This document shows positions 10,452-17,143 of a DNA stretch of 64,000 nt, piece after piece. The position numbers and the translations under genes are program-made. The notes under the pieces were generated by a model. That model searched no databases, was not told the origin of the DNA, and saw only the letters and a program-made list of their open reading frames with translations. Position 1 is the first letter of the stretch; every line of letters begins with the position of its first letter. This DNA is from Pseudidiomarina tainanensis (GTDB lineage: Bacteria; Pseudomonadota; Gammaproteobacteria; Enterobacterales; Alteromonadaceae): assembly GCF_004214835.1 (NCBI RefSeq), contig NZ_PIQJ01000001.1, positions 620,001 to 684,000 of the forward strand, in the 5' to 3' direction.

Positions 10452-10486
10452 AGCCGGAAACCTCATCAGGTTTCCGGCTTTATTTC
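10452..10486 (+). terminator. Rho-independent terminator after TonB receptor
   Basis: A 12-bp perfect stem AGCCGGAAACCT/AGGTTTCCGGCT with a 4-base loop (CATC), followed by TTTATTT. Confidence 0.9.
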
Positions 10487-10531
10487 CCCAAGTTTTCTGA
10501 CTCAAAACACGATAATAATGAGGATAGTCAC

Positions 10532-11977
10532 TTGCAAAAGCAGTACACACTGAATGATGCCTTAACGGCTGTGCGACAAGGACACCGTTCGGAAACCGTT
10601 GCAATACTCAATGATTTTCTCGAGCGTAAGCCAAAGATAGGCGGTGATTGGTTAAAAATTGCAGGGTTAGCTATTCGTATAGGCGAGTTAGACAAAGCGA
10701 AACAAGCTGCGGATATCTATCGCGCAGAAATGCCGCAAACATTGCGTCATTTAATTAATTACGCTGGTGTTTATGCAGAAACTGGCGACATTCAACGGGG
10801 CCTGAAACTGATTGAACCGTTGATTAAAAAAGAGTTGGACGACCCCAGTGTTTATCACTTTGCGGGAACCGCCCAAGCTCAGCTCGGTGAATTAGACCGT
10901 GCTCGAAATTATCTGATTCATGCGCTGCGTAAAATGCCACAGTCGGGCATTACGTGGTTCACATTAAGTAGTATTACGGACTATAAAAAATATCCTGAAT
11001 TGCTCAACAAACTTGAGCAAGCGTTCGCGACAATTCCTGAAGCTGATGCCAAGAATCGTCAGCAGTTTTATTACAGCTTAGGTAAAGCTTATAGCGATGT
11101 GGGGCGCTTTGATGACGCGTACCAAGCGTATTCGGCTGGCGCTGCCATCATGCAACAAGCTAGCCGTTTTTCCGCGAGCGCTGACGAACAATTTATCAAT
11201 GACATTATTGCTAATCACAGTGCCGAAGCGGTGGCGAAATTGCCACAGAGTCGAACCAGCTATAACCGTGCAGTCGCGTTACTTGGTTTACCGCGAAGCG
11301 GAACAACGCTACTTGGGCAAATGTTGGCGGCGCATTCCAAAGTGAAAGGCGCTGCGGAAACCGGTGCGATTGGTTATGCCAGCATGCACTTGCGCAATGA
11401 CAATTTTGCCGATTTTCCAGGTTTTATGAAGCAACATGGTGATCCACAAGGCGCAATTGATCATATTTCTGATGTGTATGCACATGTGGTTAATCAGCAG
11501 TTTAGTGGTGCGAATTTGGTGGTGGATAAAACTATCCAATTGAGCCGTCATTTTGCTATTTGGGCTCAAGCGTTTCCGCAGGGCAAAGCGATTTATATTC
11601 AGCGTAGTCCAGAAGACGTCGCGTGGTCGTGTTTTAAGAGTAACTTCCGTAGCCGCGCAGACTGGAGCTGGAGCCCGAGCGATATTGCGAGTTATATGCG
11701 CCATGAAGAGCGCTTAATGAAGCATTGGTTGGATGTGTTTGGTGACCGTGTTCTGAGTATTCGATACGAAGATTTGTGTCAGCAGCCAGAGCAAACTTTA
11801 AAGCAGGTCTGCGCTCACTTAGGTATGACGTTCGAACCGAACATGCTGCATTTTTACAAAGACAACGGCCCTGTATTCACTTCAAGTGTGGGGCAGGTGC
11901 ATGAACCGATTCATCAAAAACGCATTGGTTTATCGGCACAATATAAAGACTTCCTGGATGCTTGGCGGCAGTCGTAG
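10532..11977 (+). CDS. TPR-containing sulfotransferase
   Basis: A 481-aa cytoplasmic protein. TPR-like helical repeats fill about residues 1-230. A PAPS-dependent sulfotransferase domain follows, with the 5'-phosphosulfate loop LGLPRSGTTLLGQ (near residue 250) and the 3'-phosphate motif IYIQRSPEDVAWSCF. It would move a sulfo group from PAPS to an unknown acceptor; TPRs in such enzymes usually bind a protein or peptide partner. The start is TTG at 10532, preceded by AGGA at 10521. It follows a TonB-receptor gene, an arrangement repeated at 22368-26874. Its TAG stop lies in the GTAG head of a REP-like hairpin. Confidence 0.88.
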   Translation: MQKQYTLNDALTAVRQGHRSETVAILNDFLERKPKIGGDWLKIAGLAIRIGELDKAKQAADIYRAEMPQTLRHLINYAGVYAETGDIQRGLKLIEPLIKKELDDPSVYHFAGTAQAQLGELDRARNYLIHALRKMPQSGITWFTLSSITDYKKYPELLNKLEQAFATIPEADAKNRQQFYYSLGKAYSDVGRFDDAYQAYSAGAAIMQQASRFSASADEQFINDIIANHSAEAVAKLPQSRTSYNRAVALLGLPRSGTTLLGQMLAAHSKVKGAAETGAIGYASMHLRNDNFADFPGFMKQHGDPQGAIDHISDVYAHVVNQQFSGANLVVDKTIQLSRHFAIWAQAFPQGKAIYIQRSPEDVAWSCFKSNFRSRADWSWSPSDIASYMRHEERLMKHWLDVFGDRVLSIRYEDLCQQPEQTLKQVCAHLGMTFEPNMLHFYKDNGPVFTSSVGQVHEPIHQKRIGLSAQYKDFLDAWRQS

Positions 11978-11996
11978 CTCAGCGCTTTGCGCTGAG
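11974..11996 (+). repeat. REP-like hairpin R5 (diverged) at the sulfotransferase stop
   Basis: A GTAG head (11974-11977), 8-bp stem CTCAGCGC/GCGCTGAG and 3-base loop TTT. The geometry equals the other REP units in this window (GTAG head, 8-bp stem, 3-base loop) with paired changes in the stem. TAG of the head is the stop codon. It may also work as a terminator, although the T-run starts only about a dozen bases downstream. Confidence 0.55.
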
Positions 11997-12137
11997 CTGC
12001 CGCTCAAGCTTTTTTCAACTTAGACCAATGTCTTATTTCCCCTATTGCCATATCCCGTCTAGATTGCATATGTGATTCTATAAGTGAATAAATCACTCAT
12101 AACAACATAAACAATAACAGAACAATCTGGAGGGCGT

Positions 12138-12404
12138 ATGGCTTTCAAAAGCGAAGAACTCGCAAAAGCCTACTGGCGCGATAATATCAGCCTAGTACTG
12201 AAGTTGCTGGCGGTGTGGTTTATCGTTTCATACGGGTTTGGCATCATCTTGGTAGACTGGCTGAATCAGTTTACTTTCTTCGGCTTCAAGTTGGGTTTTT
12301 GGTTTGCTCAACAAGGGTCAATTATCACCTTTGTGATTCTAATTTTCGTGTACGTGAAGCGTATGGCGGCGTTAGATAACAAATATGAAGTTCACGAAGA
12401 GTAA
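12138..12404 (+). CDS. Small subunit of sodium:solute symporter (DUF4212)
   Basis: An 88-aa membrane protein with two hydrophobic segments (about 20-42 and 52-73). It matches the DUF4212 family, the small partner encoded directly before VC_2705-type sodium:solute symporters. The start has a strong ribosome site (CTGGAGGG). It ends 11 bp before the symporter gene and is surely co-transcribed with it. Its role is probably assembly or stability of the transporter; this is family knowledge and cannot be read from the sequence. Confidence 0.9.
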   Translation: MAFKSEELAKAYWRDNISLVLKLLAVWFIVSYGFGIILVDWLNQFTFFGFKLGFWFAQQGSIITFVILIFVYVKRMAALDNKYEVHEE

Positions 12405-12415
12405 GGGGCCGAATC

Positions 12416-14128
12416 ATGGATATTCAAACTCTCACGTTTATTATCGTCGGCCTGACGTTCGCTCTGTATATTGCTATTGCAATTTGGTCACGCGCGGGCT
12501 CGACTTCTGACTTCTATGTTGCCAGTGGTGGCGTACACCCAGTGATGAACGGTATGGCAACCGCCGCCGACTGGATGTCTGCTGCATCGTTTATTTCCAT
12601 GGCGGGTATTATCGCTTTTGCTGGTTATGACGGCAGCGTGTACTTGATGGGTTGGACCGGTGGTTACGTTCTCTTGGCTCTGTGTTTGGCGCCATACTTG
12701 CGTAAGTTCGGTAAGTTCACCGTACCTGACTTCATTGGTGACCGTTACTATTCACAAACCGCACGTACTATCGCAGTTATCTGCGCAATCTTGATCTCAT
12801 TTACTTATATTGCGGGTCAGATGCGTGGTGTAGGCGTGGTATTCTCGCGTTTCCTAGAAGTTGATATCGCAACAGGTGTATTCATCGGTGCGGTTATCGT
12901 GTTCTTCTACACTGTATTGGGTGGTATGAAAGGGATTACCTATACACAGGTTGCACAATACTGTGTACTTGCGTTTGCATACATTGTCCCTGCCGTATTC
13001 ATCTCAATTTATATGACGGGTCACGTGCTGCCACAAACTGGCTTTGGTGCAACCATCGCTGAGGGTGTTGCGGGCGAGGGGACTTACTTGCTCGACCGGT
13101 TAGATGGCTTGTCCGCTGAATTGGGCTTGGCTGCTTATACGTCCGGTATTAAGTCGAAAATTGACGTATTCGCCATTACCTGTGCGTTGATGGTTGGTAC
13201 TGCTGGTTTGCCACACGTTATCGTCCGCTTCTTCACGGTACCGAAAGTACGTGATGCACGTCGTTCAGCTGGTTGGGCATTGGTATTCATCTCTGTGGTT
13301 TACCTCACTGCACCGTCAATTGCTGGTTTCGCTAAAGTAAACCTCATTAACACCGTGAATGGTCCTGATTTGCAAGGCGTTGAATATGACGCTGCACCAG
13401 ATTGGGTGAAAAACTGGGAAAAAACCGGTTTGATCACGTGGGAAGACAAGAACGAAGACGGCAAGATGTTCTATTCAGGTGATGCGCGCAACGAAATGAC
13501 TGTTGACCGTGACATCATGGTATTGGCAAACCCTGAGATTGCGAACTTACCGGCTTGGGTTGTGGCATTGGTTGCTGCGGGTGGTGTTGCTGCCGCACTG
13601 TCAACTTCTGCAGGCCTGTTGTTGGTTATTTCAACGTCGGTTTCGCATGACTTACTGAAACGAACCTTGACGCCAAATATTACCGATAAGCAAGAGCTGA
13701 TGTGGGCGCGGGTTGCTGCGGCCGTCGCGATTGCCTTGTCGACTTGGTTTGGTATTAATCCGCCCGGCTTCGTGGCGCAGGTGGTCGCCTTCGCGTTCGG
13801 CTTAGCCGCAGCGAGCTTCTTCCCTGCCATTATTCTGGGTATCTTCTACAAGCGTATGAATAGCACCGGTGCTATCGCAGGTATGATTGTCGGTATCGTG
13901 TTCACCTTGGCGTATATTATTTACTTCAAGTTTGTGAACCCAGCGGCCAATAATGCCGACAACTGGTTATTCGGTATCTCGCCAGAAGGTATTGGTACCA
14001 TTGGTATGTTGCTGAACTTCATTGTTTCTTATGTGGTACATAAGATGACAGGTGATGCGCCGCAAGATACGCAGGATTTGGTGGAGTCGATTCGCTATCC
14101 GCGCGGTGCGGGTGGTGCGACGCACTAA
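12416..14128 (+). CDS. Sodium:solute symporter (ActP-like, VC_2705 subfamily)
   Basis: A 570-aa integral membrane transporter of the SSS family with about 13 hydrophobic helices, including ATAADWMSAASFISMAG near the N-terminus and the helix GGVAAALSTSAGLLLV. It resembles cation:acetate symporters (ActP), but this subfamily is distinct in being paired with a DUF4212 subunit. Likely substrates are acetate or other short carboxylates taken up with sodium. Next downstream lie the CBS/nucleotidyltransferase and exonuclease genes, an order I recall from other marine gammaproteobacteria, suggesting the regulator controls this transporter. Confidence 0.9.
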   Translation: MDIQTLTFIIVGLTFALYIAIAIWSRAGSTSDFYVASGGVHPVMNGMATAADWMSAASFISMAGIIAFAGYDGSVYLMGWTGGYVLLALCLAPYLRKFGKFTVPDFIGDRYYSQTARTIAVICAILISFTYIAGQMRGVGVVFSRFLEVDIATGVFIGAVIVFFYTVLGGMKGITYTQVAQYCVLAFAYIVPAVFISIYMTGHVLPQTGFGATIAEGVAGEGTYLLDRLDGLSAELGLAAYTSGIKSKIDVFAITCALMVGTAGLPHVIVRFFTVPKVRDARRSAGWALVFISVVYLTAPSIAGFAKVNLINTVNGPDLQGVEYDAAPDWVKNWEKTGLITWEDKNEDGKMFYSGDARNEMTVDRDIMVLANPEIANLPAWVVALVAAGGVAAALSTSAGLLLVISTSVSHDLLKRTLTPNITDKQELMWARVAAAVAIALSTWFGINPPGFVAQVVAFAFGLAAASFFPAIILGIFYKRMNSTGAIAGMIVGIVFTLAYIIYFKFVNPAANNADNWLFGISPEGIGTIGMLLNFIVSYVVHKMTGDAPQDTQDLVESIRYPRGAGGATH

Positions 14129-14134
14129 TAATCA

Positions 14135-14161
14135 AAGCCCGGCTTTACGCCGGGCTTTTTC
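14135..14161 (+). terminator. Rho-independent terminator after symporter
   Basis: Stem AAGCCCGGC/GCCGGGCTT with a 5-base loop, followed by a T-run that leads directly into the family B repeat. Confidence 0.9.
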
Positions 14162-14247
14162 GTTGTTCGTTATTCGTTAGTGGTTATTCGTTAAGGACTT
14201 TGATTTTTTTGCTTTTTCGAGTAACGATTAACGAATAACTAGTAACG
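14162..14247. repeat. Family B heptad inverted repeat, copy B1
   Basis: The left arm 14162-14196 consists of 7-bp units GTTGTTC, GTTATTC, GTTAGTG, GTTATTC, GTTAAGG. The right arm 14219-14247 reads GAGTAAC, GATTAAC, GAATAAC, TAGTAAC, i.e. the same heptads inverted. The centre is T-rich. It fills the gap between the symporter terminator and the next gene. Confidence 0.75.
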
Positions 14248-14262
14248 CTTTTAAGGTTTTCA

Positions 14263-16314
14263 ATGCAGCCGGAATTTACTGAGGTTCAGCGCTTCTTAAT
14301 CGATTGCCCGCCATTTGATGAATTAACTGGCGAGCAGCGGCAGTGGGTGGCGCAGAATATTAAAGCAGCTTATTTAAATGAGCATAATGTGGATGCGTTG
14401 TTTAAGCAGCACAGTCCGGCATTGTACATTGTGCGCTCGGGTGGTTTTGATTTGCTGGCACCTGATGGCCACTTGATTGAGCGTTTGGAGTCACATGACT
14501 TATTCGGTTTTCCGTCGCTGCTGAGTGGTCGGCCGGTGGTCAATAAGTTGAAGGTGATTGAAGACGGCATTATTTATATCGTTTCAGCCGACATGTTCGA
14601 CAAGCTTCGTCAAAACGTGCGCGCTTTCGAGCAATACTTCATCCGCGCCCACGGCCAACGATTGTTAAGCGAGGTAGCCCGGCGTTCCACGCCGGGACGT
14701 GGCGAAGCCACGGTTAATGCCGACGCTACGGGTAGCGGCAAAGCCGCTGTTAATATCGACGCTACCAATAATCGCAACTCTGACGACTTGACTGATATAA
14801 CCGCCGCATCAGCCTCCCGGCCCGCAGTTGCTGAAAAGTCGCCGGGCTACGATACCCTCGAGCTCACTCTTGCGGAAGTGATTAACCGCGAGCCAGTAAC
14901 GGTGTCCAGCACAGCATCTATCCGTGAAGCGGCACAGGTAATGCGTGACAAAAAGGTCTCGTCAGTGATGGTAACGGGTGCAGTCCAAGGTCGGCACCCC
15001 GAAGAGGGTGCCGACCTTGGACTGCACCCCACCTCCTCTAAGCTCTTCGGCATTCTCACCGATCGCGATTTAAGAAATCGCGTGATTGCCCAAGGCTTAA
15101 GCTACGATATTCAAGTCAATGCCGTGATGACCCAAGCTCCGGCAACGGTTTACGGACGTCAAACCCTGATGGACGCGCTGACATTAATGACACAGCACAA
15201 CATCCATCACTTACCGGTATTGGATGACAACGACCAACCGATCGGCATGATCACCAATACTGATTTAATGCGACAACAACGCAGCGAACCGGTGATGTTG
15301 ATTAGCGCCATTAACAAAGCTGAAACGCGCGAGCAACTGATTACCGAGGCTCGGCATATTCCTGCATACATGCAAACCTTTGCTGCCCGCGTTCACGACA
15401 CCACGATGGTTGGCCGGCTCCTAGCGTCACTGACTGACAGCATGACGCGCAAACTGATCAGCTTGTATGAACAAGATCACGGTGTGGCACCGGGAACGTA
15501 TTGTTGGATTGCGTTTGGCTCGCAAGGTCGTGAAGACCAAGTGTTGAGTTCTGACCAGGATAACGGTTTATTGCTTGGCAACGGGTTAAATGAACAACAA
15601 CTCGAGTGGTTTAAAGGCTTGGGTGAGTACGTTTGTACCGGCCTGAACGAGTGCGGTATTCCGTTATGTCCTGGCGATATCATGGCTTCTAATCCAGATT
15701 GTCGTCGTACGTTAGACGGTTGGCTCGATCGCTTCCAAACCTGGACCACAAGCCCAACCCCGAAAGCACTTATGTATTGCCAGATATTTTTCGACTCGCG
15801 CATGGTGCATGGCAACAAGCGGCTGTATCAACGTTATCGCGACGAAGTGGCACGGCTGGGCAAAAACGAATTCTTCTTAGGTAATTTGGCGCGCTTGCAA
15901 GTGAGTGTACAAGTGCCGCTGGGCTTATTTAACCGATTCCGCGGGACAGAGTCGGGTAAAGACAGCGATTTGATTAACATTAAGCGCTACGGTATTGCAC
16001 TAATTAACGACATTGTGCGCATTTATTCGTTGCAGGCCGGCTTAACGGTTCCGCAAACGTTGCAGCGTTTAGAGCAATTGCGAGGGAGTAATTTATTAAA
16101 TCGTAAAGACAACCAGTCACTTGCGGAGGCTTGGCAGTTCTTAACCCAACTGCGGTTGCAACATCAACTGGATATTTGGGGTACGGATAAACCTAAAAAT
16201 GCGTTAGATCCTGACGAATTAAGTACTTTGACGCGGCGCCAGTTGAAAACAGCATTTCGAATTATTAAAGATTGCCAGCAGGGCGTTGGCTTGAAGTTCG
16301 GGCGTATTGGCTGA
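14263..16314 (+). CDS. Cyclic-nucleotide-like/CBS/DUF294 nucleotidyltransferase signalling protein
   Basis: A 683-aa cytoplasmic regulator. In order: a CNMP-binding-like beta-barrel (about 1-135), two CBS domains (about 200-345), a putative GlnD-like nucleotidyltransferase domain with GSQGREDQVLSSDQD near residue 419, and a DUF294 C-terminal helical domain. It probably senses nucleotides and modifies a protein, perhaps the neighbouring symporter system. It is longer than I expect because two palindromic elements are carried in frame: REP units encode about residues 138-168 in the linker, and a 54-bp palindrome encodes about 18 residues (238-256) inside the first CBS domain. The frame stays open throughout, so it may be functional. 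TGATG couples it to the exonuclease gene. Confidence 0.88.
   Translation: MQPEFTEVQRFLIDCPPFDELTGEQRQWVAQNIKAAYLNEHNVDALFKQHSPALYIVRSGGFDLLAPDGHLIERLESHDLFGFPSLLSGRPVVNKLKVIEDGIIYIVSADMFDKLRQNVRAFEQYFIRAHGQRLLSEVARRSTPGRGEATVNADATGSGKAAVNIDATNNRNSDDLTDITAASASRPAVAEKSPGYDTLELTLAEVINREPVTVSSTASIREAAQVMRDKKVSSVMVTGAVQGRHPEEGADLGLHPTSSKLFGILTDRDLRNRVIAQGLSYDIQVNAVMTQAPATVYGRQTLMDALTLMTQHNIHHLPVLDDNDQPIGMITNTDLMRQQRSEPVMLISAINKAETREQLITEARHIPAYMQTFAARVHDTTMVGRLLASLTDSMTRKLISLYEQDHGVAPGTYCWIAFGSQGREDQVLSSDQDNGLLLGNGLNEQQLEWFKGLGEYVCTGLNECGIPLCPGDIMASNPDCRRTLDGWLDRFQTWTTSPTPKALMYCQIFFDSRMVHGNKRLYQRYRDEVARLGKNEFFLGNLARLQVSVQVPLGLFNRFRGTESGKDSDLINIKRYGIALINDIVRIYSLQAGLTVPQTLQRLEQLRGSNLLNRKDNQSLAEAWQFLTQLRLQHQLDIWGTDKPKNALDPDELSTLTRRQLKTAFRIIKDCQQGVGLKFGRIG
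14674..14765 (+). repeat. REP-like units R1 inside the CBS/nucleotidyltransferase gene
   Basis: A GTAG head and stem CCCGGCGT/ACGCCGGG (14678-14696) is followed by GTGGC-GAA-GCCAC and, after a second GTAG (14732), AGCGGC-AAA-GCCGCT. Both sub-units end in CTAC. The second sub-unit is a partial duplicate of the first. The block is translated in frame as a linker of Gly, Ala, Thr, Asn and Asp residues. Confidence 0.8.
14976..15029 (+). repeat. 54-bp perfect palindrome inside a CBS domain
   Basis: Perfect 24-bp arms (14976-14999 and 15006-15029) flank a 6-base loop. The total of 54 bp is 18 codons, so the frame is kept. It sits where the CBS strand SSVMVT should run straight into KLFGILTDRDL. 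Confidence 0.9.
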
Positions 16315-16928
16315 TGTGGTCATTAATAAAACGCTGGTGGCACAAAATCCAAGTTCGTCGTAAACCGTGGACGGAACATTCTTACATTGCGTTAGACATT
16401 GAAACGAGCGGGTTAGACCCTGCAAACGATCAAATTTTGGCGATTGCGTGGGTTGAAGTGACCCCGCCCGTTATCAATTATACAAGCGGTCGCTACTACC
16501 TCATAAAGCATGACAAAACCGATTTGAAGCAGTCACCTGTTATTCATGGTCTGGTCAAGAAGGACTTCATCGAGACTTCAGAACTGTGTGACGTCATGCA
16601 GGCTTTATCTGTAACAATGTGTAACAAAATATTAATTTGCCATCATATACAACTTGACTGGCGATTCCTCAAACAGGCAGCAAAAAGCTGTGATATTCAA
16701 CTCGCCCCCCTCGCATTATTTGATACGTTAGGGTTTGAAGCGAATCGATTAAAACGCCAACAACATCATATTGAACGTGGCTCGTTAACTCTTTCAGCTT
16801 GTCGAACGCGCTATGGCTTACCTGAGTATGACGCCCATCATGCATTTAGTGACGCGGTTGGTTGCGCCGAATTGATGTTGGCACAGGCTTACAAATATGC
16901 GGGCAGTGAAAAAAGTTCAATTATTTAA
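16314..16928 (+). CDS. DnaQ-like 3'-5' exonuclease
   Basis: A 204-aa DEDD-family exonuclease. Exo I motif DIETSGL (Asp and Glu metal ligands), Exo II region CHHIQLDWRFLKQA, and Exo III motif HHAFSDAVGCAEL (His and Asp, DEDDh type). It is similar to polymerase III epsilon-like proteins that follow the CBS/nucleotidyltransferase gene in relatives. I chose ATG 16314 because it overlaps the preceding stop (TGATG), giving translational coupling; an earlier in-frame start at 16272 lies inside the preceding gene. The substrate is unknown. Confidence 0.85.
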   Translation: MWSLIKRWWHKIQVRRKPWTEHSYIALDIETSGLDPANDQILAIAWVEVTPPVINYTSGRYYLIKHDKTDLKQSPVIHGLVKKDFIETSELCDVMQALSVTMCNKILICHHIQLDWRFLKQAAKSCDIQLAPLALFDTLGFEANRLKRQQHHIERGSLTLSACRTRYGLPEYDAHHAFSDAVGCAELMLAQAYKYAGSEKSSII

Positions 16929-17143
16929 AGCCTTTCTAGACAACTTTTCTCAAATTTCGACGAATGACGTTTTAATTATGTTGAAAATCCATTGAAAAGA
17001 CTTATGGACTGTGGTTATCTAAGCAGGATTCTATGTCAGTTAGTTTAACTTCTTAGAACACTTAGATTTCGATGCAAACGTTAATTATTAAAAAATGCTT
17101 TGCACCGGAGCAATTACAATAAAAAATCTCAGGGAGACTTAAC

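Noticed and set aside
12083-12097. Operator AGTGA-ATAAA-TCACT upstream of the symporter operon
   Set aside because: Short half-sites that match no regulator I can name with confidence; the CRP half-site spacing does not fit.
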